A stretch of DNA of 64,000 bases, from NCBI RefSeq assembly GCF_000153325.1, contig NZ_CH724141.1, positions 1,362,588 to 1,426,587 of the forward strand. The letters are read 5' to 3'. Shown piece after piece: positions 19,196 through 27,979 of the stretch. The number at the start of each line of letters is the position of its first letter. Position 1 is the first letter of the stretch. The position numbers and the translations under genes were made by a program. Under the pieces are notes generated by a model. The model was not told where the DNA came from, did no database searches, and worked only from the letters and a program-made list of their open reading frames with translations. The DNA comes from Photobacterium sp. SKA34. Lineage in GTDB: Bacteria; Pseudomonadota; Gammaproteobacteria; Enterobacterales; Vibrionaceae.

Positions 19196-21079
19196 TTACA
19201 GCTTAAACCGACTGATTTCTTGTTGTAGCTCATGAGATAAATTTGATAGTTCAGCTGCCTGTTTGGCGGCTTCATCAGCTTCTACAGCAAGTTCATTAGA
19301 AACATCACGAATTCCCTCCGTATTACGGGTGATCTCTGATGTCACGGAAGATTGCTCTTCAGCGGCTGAAGCAATTTGTGTCGCCATATCATTGATAGTG
19401 TTTACGGCAGTGGTTATTTGTGACAGGCTTACTGCTGCTGCATTGGCATCATCAACACTGGTTTCAGAGAGATGTCGGCTATCATCCATGATATTAACGG
19501 CTTGACCTGTGGTTTTTTGTAGGGTTTCTATCATTTGTTGAATTTCTTGAGTTGATGCATGAGTCCGTTGGCTAAGTACACGTACCTCATCTGCAACAAC
19601 AGCAAATCCTCGGCCTTGCTCACCAGCTCGGGCGGCTTCAATCGCGGCATTTAATGCCAATAAGTTGGTTTGTTCAGCAATCCCTTGAATTGTAGATAGG
19701 ATTGTTGTGATGCTTTGAGCATGGTGATTTAGTTCACTGATCACAGATGTAGCAGTATCCACTTCTTGCGCTAATGTGCTGATGGATTGTTGGCTTTGGT
19801 TAACCTGTGTTGCACCGTGATTAGAAGCGATTACCGTTTGCTCTGATGTTCTTGCGGTATTTTCCGCATTGGCGGCAATCTCTTGTGTCGCTGCTGCCAT
19901 TTCATTGATCGCTGTTGCTACCATATTAATTTCATCTTGCTGATGCTGAATACGGGTGCTGCGTTCTTCTGCCTGTGAAGCGGTTATATGAGATTGTTGA
20001 TTAAGTGATTCTGAAACATGACATAATCGAGTCACCATTTGGTGCATGTTACCAACAAACTGGTTGAAGTTTTGTGCAAGTTTACCTACTTCATCTTGGC
20101 TTCTTGGTTCTAAACGTTGCGTTAAATCACCTTCACCATTTGCAATTTCAGCCAGTGCTTTTGATACACGGTCAAGATCGCGAAGAAGGTAGTTTACTAG
20201 CCATGCTACCGCGATAACCACGATTAAGGTGATCACAATAGCGGTGATGATTAATTTAGTTAGTAGTGAATAATAGCTGGCTTCTTCAGTGGATTTATCC
20301 ATTTCAAGACCAAAGACCCAATCACTATTTGGGATATTAGCAAAGTAGAATAGCTTATCTTTCCCTTTGATTGATAACTGCTCTAAGCTGTTTGTATTGG
20401 CACTCTGTTCGATGCTACCCATGTTTAACTGATTGCTATAGTTCGCAATGGGTTTTAATAACAGTGAGTTATCAGGGTGAGCAAGGAATGTTCCATTCTT
20501 TTTGTCAATCAACATAGCATGAGTATTGTTGCCGATGTTCAAACTGATCACATCGTTAATGAGTTGATCAATCAGCACATCTGCACCGATAACACCAGCT
20601 AGTACGCCTTTATTACGAATAGGTTCGGCTATCGTCACTAATAGGGCATTAGTAATGGCATCTTGATAAGCCGTGGTGATCACTTGTTTGTTATTATTTA
20701 CCGCATCGCCGTACCAAGGACGTGTACGAGGATCATAACCTGCACGGTTACGCTCTGGGTGTGAACGAAGCATTTGTCCAGAAACGGTACCGAAGTAGAT
20801 ATCGTCAAATCCGCCTGCATTACGTGCTTGTTGTAGGAAAGGTACTAGATCATCTTGTAGATAGGGCTCATTAACTGAGGAGGTAATACTACGGCGCATA
20901 TTAACCCAATCTTCAATACCGCTGGTGGCTGTGGTTGCCACGCTTTGTACGCGATCTAAGATATTTGCGTTAGTTTGTTGTTGTAAATTACTGGCAGCAA
21001 GCCAAGTTAATACTGCTGCCATAAGGACAACAGCAGACAAGCTCGCGCTGATCAGCTTTTGTTTTAGTGATAGTTGCAT
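19196..21079 (-). CDS. Methyl-accepting chemotaxis protein with dCache_1 sensor
   Basis: This 627-residue chemoreceptor has a first membrane segment at about residues 8-30 and a periplasmic dCache domain. That domain carries [12 protein letters not shown], then ITTAYQDA and VIGADV, the spacing of Tyr, Arg, Trp, Tyr and Asp residues known from amino-acid-binding dCache receptors. A second membrane segment at about 255-285 is followed by HAMP and the cytoplasmic signalling hairpin whose tip reads [34 protein letters not shown]. The ATG used gives a normal N-terminal [10 protein letters not shown] and has GAGA just upstream; a longer frame adds 27 unlikely residues. No C-terminal CheR-binding pentapeptide is seen. 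An amino-acid or related ligand is likely but unproven. Confidence 0.92.
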   Translation of the reverse strand: MQLSLKQKLISASLSAVVLMAAVLTWLAASNLQQQTNANILDRVQSVATTATSGIEDWVNMRRSITSSVNEPYLQDDLVPFLQQARNAGGFDDIYFGTVSGQMLRSHPERNRAGYDPRTRPWYGDAVNNNKQVITTAYQDAITNALLVTIAEPIRNKGVLAGVIGADVLIDQLINDVISLNIGNNTHAMLIDKKNGTFLAHPDNSLLLKPIANYSNQLNMGSIEQSANTNSLEQLSIKGKDKLFYFANIPNSDWVFGLEMDKSTEEASYYSLLTKLIITAIVITLIVVIAVAWLVNYLLRDLDRVSKALAEIANGEGDLTQRLEPRSQDEVGKLAQNFNQFVGNMHQMVTRLCHVSESLNQQSHITASQAEERSTRIQHQQDEINMVATAINEMAAATQEIAANAENTARTSEQTVIASNHGATQVNQSQQSISTLAQEVDTATSVISELNHHAQSITTILSTIQGIAEQTNLLALNAAIEAARAGEQGRGFAVVADEVRVLSQRTHASTQEIQQMIETLQKTTGQAVNIMDDSRHLSETSVDDANAAAVSLSQITTAVNTINDMATQIASAAEEQSSVTSEITRNTEGIRDVSNELAVEADEAAKQAAELSNLSHELQQEISRFKL

Positions 21080-21212
21080 TGTTGTCTCAGAAAAATGTGG
21101 TGTTAGAAAGTGCTGCGAGTGTAAATAGTGTTTTATATATATGCACGTAAATAAAAGCAAAAATTAGAGGTATCGCCATAAAGAATTTAAAATGATGAAT
21201 TAATGGCTATTC

Positions 21213-21232
21213 AGCGCCGATATAGTGGCGCT
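21213..21232 (+). other. Orphan GC-rich hairpin followed by T-rich sequence
   Basis: AGCGCC and GGCGCT pair around an 8-base loop, followed on the plus strand by TTTATTTTA. It looks like a plus-strand terminator, but no plus-strand gene precedes it; both flanking genes run leftward. It may end an unrecognised small transcript or sit in the leader of the chemoreceptor message. Confidence 0.4.
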
Positions 21233-21371
21233 TTATTTTATATTTCCTTTAATTATTCCACTTTATATAATATGGGTATTATTTTTTTGGTGGGTTTATA
21301 GGAAGGCTATCAATAAAAACAGAGATAACTTGCAATAATGTTAGAAGTTGCTCTTATAGCGATAAGATCAA

Positions 21372-21773
21372 TTAATCAATTGAACAGCTATTACAGCGTG
21401 ATTTTCCGGTTAATAAATAGGAAATACGATAACGGTTTCTGGCAAAAAATAAATACGCTTTATCCGCAACGGTACGTATAACAGGAAGCCTTAGTATTTT
21501 TAACCACCTCTTTTTACCAACAAGGTTCCATGCTTTATAAGTGACATCAAGACCAAGTAGAAGTTGTTGTTCAGCACCTGTTTTAGAAGAGAGTAAACCG
21601 TGTAAAACAGCGCTGGCTTCTTCCTTTGAGATATCAGGAAAGCGTTGGTTAAAGTCAGGCACAAGAATATCTTCAAATTGTAGTTTTTGATGTTCATTAA
21701 GTTGTCGAAGTTGCTTCATTTCAGCGACGCAAAGTGGGCAGCTTCCATCATAAAAGATGATCATCTTTTCCAT
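21372..21773 (-). CDS. DCC-family (DUF393) thiol-disulfide oxidoreductase-like protein
   Basis: This 133-residue thioredoxin-fold-like protein has the N-terminal motif FYDGSCPLCVAEM typical of the DCC family (named for DxxCxxC). Redox activity is assumed from the CxxC pair; the physiological substrate is not known. The chosen ATG has AGGGAGA eight bases upstream, whereas the longer frame would overlap the upstream gene. The C-terminus has an extra CNSC pair, which could bind metal or form a disulfide. It lies 16 bp after the DUF3429 gene and probably shares its transcript. Confidence 0.85.
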   Translation of the reverse strand: MEKMIIFYDGSCPLCVAEMKQLRQLNEHQKLQFEDILVPDFNQRFPDISKEEASAVLHGLLSSKTGAEQQLLLGLDVTYKAWNLVGKKRWLKILRLPVIRTVADKAYLFFARNRYRISYLLTGKSRCNSCSID

Positions 21774-21789
21774 TTTCTTTCTCCCTGTT

Positions 21790-22233
21790 TTACGTGATTG
21801 CAAACACAACCGCATGTAATCCGCAAACACAAGTGGTTAGACGATTACGTAATTGTTGATAATACTCATCTTGATGAGTTGAGTTAAATTTTATCTCGGC
21901 GATACGAATACAAATGAACCCCAGCATTAATGCAACAATAGCCCAAGTGTAATTATTCGATGAGTGTAATAAAGAAAACCAAGCGAGTAGCGCAAAAAGG
22001 TTACTTAGAAGTAAAGCATATCGACTGGTTGAACTTTCCTTATGATTCAGAATGTTTCCCCACATAACGCCAGAAAGAAAACTAAGAATAATTGCACTAT
22101 AACTGACGAAAATTAGCATAGCTGAAGTGTTAAAAATACTTATCTCAAGGCTGATAGCAAATGCACTTAGGGCAAAAGGAATAAGACCTAAATAGCCAAG
22201 TGTATGGGTTGGTAATCGAGTGATTGTGTTCAT
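21790..22233 (-). CDS. DUF3429 family inner-membrane protein
   Basis: This 147-residue protein has four hydrophobic segments (about 13-33, 38-60, 73-92, 96-112) and the motif SFLSGVMWG, which I recognise from DUF3429 proteins. The function of the family is unknown. It leads a two-gene operon with the DCC-family protein, which suggests a link to membrane thiol chemistry, but only by context. Confidence 0.8.
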   Translation of the reverse strand: MNTITRLPTHTLGYLGLIPFALSAFAISLEISIFNTSAMLIFVSYSAIILSFLSGVMWGNILNHKESSTSRYALLLSNLFALLAWFSLLHSSNNYTWAIVALMLGFICIRIAEIKFNSTHQDEYYQQLRNRLTTCVCGLHAVVFAIT

Positions 22234-22409
22234 ATTACCTTGTCGTTATTGATTGATTAACCTAATACGATTAAAAATAGGAATCTGATCAATGGGGGTT
22301 ACAAATTGATGGAAAGCGGGGATAATATCGCGCTCGCTGTAGGTATATGATTGGTATATACCCTTGTGTAGCGATGCTGGTGTCACTTTCAACTTCTAGG
22401 ATATTAACT

Positions 22410-23006
22410 ATGCGCGCTTTCGTATTAAGAGCCCGTTCTGCACCCACCGACAGTAAAATGCTATTAGCATCTGTGGGTCAAGATGCCCACACCGAAATTT
22501 TGGCTCATGTTTTAATGAATGCTATTTTTGTGGCGCAGTCTCACCGTGAAGATATTATGGTGCATTTAGTGCTTGAAAGTACGCAAGACTTTTCTCGTAC
22601 CATTAGCTTTAATTCAAATGATATTACTAATTTAACCGGCTTTCATGAGCAAGCATGGTTAGATAAGATCACGCATGCGCTGGACAAATCATTAGGCATG
22701 GGGAAAGAGCAATGCCGTAATGTAGAATCAGGGATTACGGTTCGTACGATCAGTTTTGAAAAGCTGGTGGTTGAACTTGCTGAAGACTACCAATTATACA
22801 TATTAGATAAGAAAGGGGATTTTGTTCGCGATATTGAACTTGCTGCGAACCCTTGCTTTTTATTAACGGATCATATGCCAATGCCTAAAAAAAGTTATAA
22901 CAGCTTAAAACGTTTAGGCGCACAGAAAATTAGTTTAGGTCCTAAGATGTTATTTGCCTCTCAATGCATCGTATTAATTCATAATGAGTTAGATTTAACG
23001 TTATAA
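22410..23006 (+). CDS. trmY: TrmY-like tRNA (pseudouridine-54 N1)-methyltransferase family protein
   Basis: This 198-residue protein reads MRAFVLRARSAPTD, then LVLESTQDFSRTISFNSNDI, and a C-terminal SPOUT knot region ending FLLTDHMPMP, ISLGPKMLFASQCIVLIHNELD. This is the COG1901/TrmY family, best known in archaea, where it converts pseudouridine-54 of tRNA to N1-methylpseudouridine. Bacterial copies exist in Vibrionaceae and relatives, but their substrate is less certain. The ATG is chosen because it aligns with the conserved N-terminus and has AGGA upstream; the longer frame adds a poor hydrophobic extension. It is a single-gene unit with its own terminator. Confidence 0.85.
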   Translation: MRAFVLRARSAPTDSKMLLASVGQDAHTEILAHVLMNAIFVAQSHREDIMVHLVLESTQDFSRTISFNSNDITNLTGFHEQAWLDKITHALDKSLGMGKEQCRNVESGITVRTISFEKLVVELAEDYQLYILDKKGDFVRDIELAANPCFLLTDHMPMPKKSYNSLKRLGAQKISLGPKMLFASQCIVLIHNELDLTL

Positions 23007-23031
23007 AGAGATGCAAAGGTCTATTTTATTA

Positions 23032-23062
23032 AAGCCGTAACAGCTATTGTTACGGCTTTTTT
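23032..23062 (+). terminator. Terminator of the trmY-like gene
   Basis: AAGCCGTAACA pairs with TGTTACGGCTT around a short loop, followed by TTTTT. Confidence 0.9.
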
Positions 23063-23411
23063 GTTGCACCAATGTTGTGATTTTCATCACATATTTTTTT
23101 GATGAAGTTATTAGTGTGGTGATGTGTTTTAATCGTAACCTAATGAAATTTATATGCTTTTCAGAAGTGTTGCTTTGTTGGCTATAAAAATGGAATGATG
23201 TTTGTTTAATGCTTGTAAATGGAATGAACCATTCCTAGTGAAGCAATGGTTAAATGCTTAAAACGATGAAAAGTTAGATACTAAATATGGGTTAATAATA
23301 TGCTTGAGCTTAGAGAAGTTCAGTGTATTTTCATTCCTAAATACCGTAGGTATAAACACACCCATAAGAATGACAACCGTTAGCTAAACGGGCCTTTTTA
23401 CAGGAATCAAT
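23063..23411. other. Leader region of the peptide transporter gene
   Basis: No gene is seen. It contains a perfect inverted repeat GGAATGAACCATTCC at 23221-23235, a possible operator. Just before the ribosome site lies a small hairpin (CCGTT/AACGG, 23377-23391) followed by GGCCTTTTTA, which looks like a weak terminator or attenuator in the leader. Confidence 0.5.
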
Positions 23412-24872
23412 ATGCAATTATCCTCTCAGCCTAAAGGGCTTTTTCACCTCATCGCGATACAAATGTGGGAATTTTTTAGCTACTACGGCATGCGTTCGCT
23501 ATTAATTCTATTTTTAACCCAAAAACTCTTAATGTCAGATGAACATGCTTATGCACTATACGGTGCATATACATCTTTAGTTTATGTGACACCCATTTTA
23601 GGGGGTTATTTAGCAGACCGATATTTGGGAAATTATTGGGCTGTTGTTATTGGCGGCTTATTGATGGTTGCTGGCCACGTTGTATTGAGTCTTCCGAGTA
23701 ACGATCATACGACCTTGTATTCAGCGTTAGCATTAATTATTTGTGGTTATGGCTTTTTTAAAACTAACTCAAGCTGTTTATTGGGTGAGTTATATAAAGG
23801 TCATGAAAGCGCACGTGAATCAGGTTTTTCGATATCCTATATAGGCGGTAATATTGGTTCTGCACTTGCACCTATTTTCTGTGGGTATGCTGCAAGCCGT
23901 TGGGGATGGCATGTGGGCTTTGCTCTTGCAGGTATTGGTATGTTTATTGGCTTAATCATTTTTAGTACGGGTCGTAAAAACTTTGCTCATGTACAAAAAG
24001 TCAATAAAGCAGCGTTAACACAAAAAACAGCAGGTATTAGTCACTGGTTCTTAATCACTGTCGGTGTTGTTGCTGCTGCGGTAGGTCTTGTGTTTGTACT
24101 TAAAGATTTATTAGCAGGTTATATTCTTGCCGTGATCCTTGCATTTTCGGCACTACAAATGTTGCGTTTATACCGTAAGAGTGATGCTGAAGACCGTAAG
24201 AAGCTTCACTCAATTATGTACTTTATGATTTTTGGTATGGTGTTCTGGGCATTTGATCAGCAAGGTGGCAGTTCAATTAGCTTATTCATCGAGCGTAATA
24301 TTGATACGGATATTTTTGGTTATCATATTCCAACAGCTTTCTTCCAATCTGTTAACCCTATAGCTGTTATTGTGGGTGGTGCTGCGGTGACATGGTTATG
24401 GAAAGTATTATCGTCACGTCAGGTCTCTGTACGCACATTAACGAAATTAAACATGGGTCTGTTTCTATTAACTGCGGGCTTTAGTTTGATTACGTTGTCT
24501 TCTAAGCTAGCAATGACAACAGGTCATACAACATTCCTATGGCTATTTATTGGCTTGTTTTTCATTGGTATTGCTGAGCTATTTATTGACCCTGTAGCGT
24601 TAGCTGCAATTACGCGCATGAATCCGCAAGGTGCAACAGGAACAGTTGCGGGTATTTACATGTTAATGGGTGGTTCGGTAGCAAACTATTTAGCAGCAAA
24701 CATTGCTGAGTTAACGTCAACCAATACACCACAAGGTGATGCAATAGATTTAATTACTTCTGCTGCGCAATATCACCATGTATTCCAGTCAATTTTAATT
24801 GTGACGGTTGTGGTGCTGGTGATGGGATTATTGGTGAATTTTAAAAACCGTAATCAGCCAGAATTTGATTAA
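23412..24872 (+). CDS. dtpD: POT/PTR-family proton-dependent di-/tripeptide transporter, DtpD type
   Basis: This 486-residue, roughly 14-helix major-facilitator protein imports small peptides with protons. The N-terminus reads IAIQMWEFFSYYGMRSLLILFLT, followed by YTSLVYVTPILGGYLADRYLG and GYGFFKTNSSCLLGELY. In the first helix the family ExxER motif reads QMWEF, so the first Glu and the Arg are absent; E. coli DtpD shows the same kind of change, and the remaining sequence (FWAFDQQGGSSISLFIERN, AELFIDPVALAAITR) also follows DtpD. AGGAATCAAT before the ATG fixes the start. It is a single-gene unit with terminator. Confidence 0.9.
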   Translation: MQLSSQPKGLFHLIAIQMWEFFSYYGMRSLLILFLTQKLLMSDEHAYALYGAYTSLVYVTPILGGYLADRYLGNYWAVVIGGLLMVAGHVVLSLPSNDHTTLYSALALIICGYGFFKTNSSCLLGELYKGHESARESGFSISYIGGNIGSALAPIFCGYAASRWGWHVGFALAGIGMFIGLIIFSTGRKNFAHVQKVNKAALTQKTAGISHWFLITVGVVAAAVGLVFVLKDLLAGYILAVILAFSALQMLRLYRKSDAEDRKKLHSIMYFMIFGMVFWAFDQQGGSSISLFIERNIDTDIFGYHIPTAFFQSVNPIAVIVGGAAVTWLWKVLSSRQVSVRTLTKLNMGLFLLTAGFSLITLSSKLAMTTGHTTFLWLFIGLFFIGIAELFIDPVALAAITRMNPQGATGTVAGIYMLMGGSVANYLAANIAELTSTNTPQGDAIDLITSAAQYHHVFQSILIVTVVVLVMGLLVNFKNRNQPEFD

Positions 24873-24890
24873 CGACTAATTACATTTTCA

Positions 24891-24932
24891 GCCAGTATTA
24901 TTACGTTTCTTGTTAATAATACTGGCTTTTTT
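24891..24932 (+). terminator. Terminator of dtpD
   Basis: GCCAGTATTATTA pairs with TTAATAATACTGGC, followed by a run of six T. Confidence 0.88.
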
Positions 24933-25027
24933 ATTGCCTAAATTTCGTGACAGCAAAAATAAAAATCGATCGTTATGCCTATTCGTAGCGTAAATATAGA
25001 GTCGATAAAAAATAAGGCATATAATTT

Positions 25028-26359
25028 ATGGCGGTAAAAGCTCTCTATTGGTTTACCAATGATTTGCGTTTGCATGATAACCCTATACTTCATCAAGCTT
25101 ATGAGCATTGTGACAGCCTGCTGTGTGTTTATTTTATGGAACCAAAAAAACAGCAGTTTAATCGTTATCAACTTATCTCGGTGGGAGAAATTCGTCATCG
25201 TTTTTTATTGCAAGCGTTACAAGCACTGCAATCTAATTTAGCCACATTGGGTCAGCGTTTATTAGTGATGCAGGCAGATCCTATGGTTTCAATGCCAGTA
25301 TTAATAGAGCAATACGGCATTAACCTTATCTATCGTAGTCGTCATTGTGGTTGGTATGAACAACAGCAATGGTGTTACTTAAAACAATGCTATCCTCATT
25401 TGCGATTTGTAGAAGTTGATACGCATACGTTGTACTCACAAGATCAACTGCCGTTTCCTCTTTTAGACATGCCAAAGAGCTATTCAAAATTTCGTAAGCA
25501 GATAGAGCAAAACGTCACTGTATCTTCACCTATTCTTGTACCTGATTATTTACCGCCACAACCTAATGTGTTTTGTTCTGAATACTTAGATATTCGTCAT
25601 GTCCACATTTCAGATAATGATCAGGTTGAGTGGCATGGTGGTGAAAATGCAGCACTGATGCACTTACAGCAGTATTTTTCTTCTCGTTTGCCGTCAAGTT
25701 ATAAAGAAACACGTAATGCTATAGAAGGTTGGAATAACTCAACCAAATTTTCACCGTGGTTAGCGTGTGGGGCAATATCTGCCAAAATGATTATGGCTAG
25801 ATTGCAAGATTATGAAAAATACAAAGAGAAAAATTCATCAACCTATTGGATCTTCTTTGAGTTGTTATGGCGTGAATTTTTTCAATGGCATGCGCATGCT
25901 GTTGGGCGAGATCTGTATCGTTTCAGTGGTGTGCAAAACAAACGGTTATTAAATAGTTTTTATCCTACTCGTTTTAAACAATGGTGCGAGGGCTCAACAC
26001 CTTATCCTATTGTTAATGCGTTTATGAAACAGCTAAACCAAACCGGTTACATGTCCAATCGTGGGCGCCAAATAGTTGCAAGTTGTTTGGTTAATGAGCT
26101 ATCTGTTGATTGGCGCTACGGTGCAGCCTATTTTGAACAACAACTGATAGATCATGATGTCGCGGCAAACTGGGGTAATTGGCAGTACATTGCAGGTGTT
26201 GGAACTGATAGTCGTGAAAAACGTTGGTTTGATTTAGAAAAACAAACACGAATTTTTGATCCTAATCATCACTTTATTCGCCATTGGCGAGGGGATGAAA
26301 ACCTAAATGCCTTAGATAGTGTAAACATTGATGATTGGCCATTGAGTGGAAGAGGGTAA
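25028..26359 (+). CDS. DASH-type cryptochrome/photolyase
   Basis: This 443-residue flavoprotein has an N-terminal alpha/beta photolyase domain (ALYWFTNDLRLHDNPIL) and a C-terminal FAD-binding helical domain. The latter has KFSPWLACGAISAKMI, WREFFQWHA, TGYMSNRGRQIVASCLVNEL and WRYGAAYFEQQLIDHDVAANWGNWQYIAGVGTD. The last block and the terminal KQTRIFDPNHHFIRHW are diagnostic of the cry-DASH subfamily, which repairs cyclobutane dimers mainly in single-stranded or looped DNA and may act in light signalling. The stop codon overlaps or abuts the next gene start, so the two are translationally coupled. Chromophores FAD and an antenna folate are assumed from the family. Confidence 0.92.
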   Translation: MAVKALYWFTNDLRLHDNPILHQAYEHCDSLLCVYFMEPKKQQFNRYQLISVGEIRHRFLLQALQALQSNLATLGQRLLVMQADPMVSMPVLIEQYGINLIYRSRHCGWYEQQQWCYLKQCYPHLRFVEVDTHTLYSQDQLPFPLLDMPKSYSKFRKQIEQNVTVSSPILVPDYLPPQPNVFCSEYLDIRHVHISDNDQVEWHGGENAALMHLQQYFSSRLPSSYKETRNAIEGWNNSTKFSPWLACGAISAKMIMARLQDYEKYKEKNSSTYWIFFELLWREFFQWHAHAVGRDLYRFSGVQNKRLLNSFYPTRFKQWCEGSTPYPIVNAFMKQLNQTGYMSNRGRQIVASCLVNELSVDWRYGAAYFEQQLIDHDVAANWGNWQYIAGVGTDSREKRWFDLEKQTRIFDPNHHFIRHWRGDENLNALDSVNIDDWPLSGRG

Positions 26360-26361
26360 TG

Positions 26362-27915
26362 ATGCAATCTCGCTATACAACTCTTCGTTTAATTCTGGGT
26401 GATCAACTCAATGCAGGTCATCACTGGTATCAACAACCCAATGAACACGTGCTGTATGTTATTGCAGAGCTAAAGCAAGAAACGAATTATGTTACTCATC
26501 ACCATCAAAAGATATGTGCATTTTTTGCTGCGATGGAAAACTTTGCGATTGCGCTGCAACAATCAGGACATGAGGTTTTACATTTAACATTAGACGATAC
26601 TCATACCTATCATGATTTACCTGATTTAATTGTTTCACTTTGTCAGCAATATCATTGCCAAGCATTTGAATACCAACAACCGGATGAATACCGATTATCA
26701 CAACAGTTAGCGGCTTTAAAAATACCTGATGTGGCAGTTCAAGCATCTGACAGCGATCATTTCTTACTGACATTAGCTGAGCTTGATCAGTATATAACAC
26801 CAAACAAACATCACCGTATGGAGCATTTTTATCGCGCTATGCGTAAACGATTTGACGTATTAATGGTTGAAGGAAATCCTCAAGGTGGTAAATGGAATTA
26901 TGATGGCGCAAATCGAAATAAGTTAAAGGCTATTGATATTGAAAAAATACCTCAACCTTTAATGTTCAGTAATGATGTTAGTGCTATTTCGAAACGACTG
27001 GAAAAACACAATATCAACACAATCGGTCAATCTTGTGAGCAATTACTTTGGCCGACAAATCGTAAACAATCACAAGCGCTATTGAGTTACTTTTGCCGTG
27101 ATTTATTGCCTTTGTTTGGACGTTTTCAAGATGCGATGACCACGAAAAGTGAGTCAGCATGGAGCTTATACCATTCTCGTTTATCTTTTGCTTTGAATGC
27201 GAAAATGTTGCATCCCATGCAAGTGATCCAAGCGGCTATTGATGCTTACTCTCAGCCTGATTCAAAAATTGATATTGCCCAAGTTGAAGGGTTTGTTCGT
27301 CAGATATTAGGCTGGCGTGAATTTATTCGCGCTATTTATTGGGTAAACATGCCACATTATGGGAAAGAGAATACGCTAGAAGCTAACAGTTCATTACCTG
27401 ATTTTTTTTGGGATGCTAAAACCAATATGCAGTGTATGCATCATGCGATTAAACAGTCGCTTGATTACAGCTACGCTCATCATATTCAGCGTTTAATGGT
27501 CACGGGTAATTTTTGTTTATTAACGGGGATTGCACCGAGTGAAGTCGAACAGTGGTACTTAGGTATTTATATTGATGCGGTTGAGTGGGTAGAAAAGCCC
27601 AACACGCTCGGTATGGCGCTATTTTCCGATGGTGGTGTGGTGGCAACAAAGCCTTATGCTTCAAGTGGGGCGTACATTAATAAAATGAGCGACTATTGCT
27701 CATCGTGTCAGTATGAGGTTAAAAAGAAAACTGGATTGAATGCTTGTCCATTTAATAGTTTATATTGGCGTTTTATGAACAAACATAGGGGGTTATTAGC
27801 AAACAACCCTCGTGTAGGTATGCTATTTAGTCATTGGGATAAATTAGATGATAGTGAACAGGCTGTTGTTGTAGAGCAAGCCGAGTATTATTTACGCCAT
27901 ATAAATTCACTCTAA
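26362..27915 (+). CDS. phrB: Iron-sulfur bacterial cryptochrome/(6-4) photolyase (FeS-BCP, PhrB type)
   Basis: This 517-residue protein is of the COG3046 family. It shows LRLILGDQLN at the N-terminus, KHHRMEHFYRAMRKRFDVLM, GGKWNYDGANR, and the FAD domain with LGWREFIRAIYW. Four cysteines at about 358, 446, 449 and 462 (in NMQCMHH, DYCSSC and LNACPFN) have the same spacing as the [4Fe-4S] ligands of Agrobacterium PhrB. That enzyme repairs (6-4) photoproducts. Two adjacent ATGs overlap the upstream stop; the second is preferred because AGAGGG is five bases before it. Pairing with cry-DASH suggests one transcript covering both classes of UV lesion. Confidence 0.92.
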   Translation: MQSRYTTLRLILGDQLNAGHHWYQQPNEHVLYVIAELKQETNYVTHHHQKICAFFAAMENFAIALQQSGHEVLHLTLDDTHTYHDLPDLIVSLCQQYHCQAFEYQQPDEYRLSQQLAALKIPDVAVQASDSDHFLLTLAELDQYITPNKHHRMEHFYRAMRKRFDVLMVEGNPQGGKWNYDGANRNKLKAIDIEKIPQPLMFSNDVSAISKRLEKHNINTIGQSCEQLLWPTNRKQSQALLSYFCRDLLPLFGRFQDAMTTKSESAWSLYHSRLSFALNAKMLHPMQVIQAAIDAYSQPDSKIDIAQVEGFVRQILGWREFIRAIYWVNMPHYGKENTLEANSSLPDFFWDAKTNMQCMHHAIKQSLDYSYAHHIQRLMVTGNFCLLTGIAPSEVEQWYLGIYIDAVEWVEKPNTLGMALFSDGGVVATKPYASSGAYINKMSDYCSSCQYEVKKKTGLNACPFNSLYWRFMNKHRGLLANNPRVGMLFSHWDKLDDSEQAVVVEQAEYYLRHINSL

Positions 27916-27979
27916 AGAAAGGCGTATTCAATCGTCACAAATGACGTTATTACACATCATCTTAAGATAAGGTTTAAGC

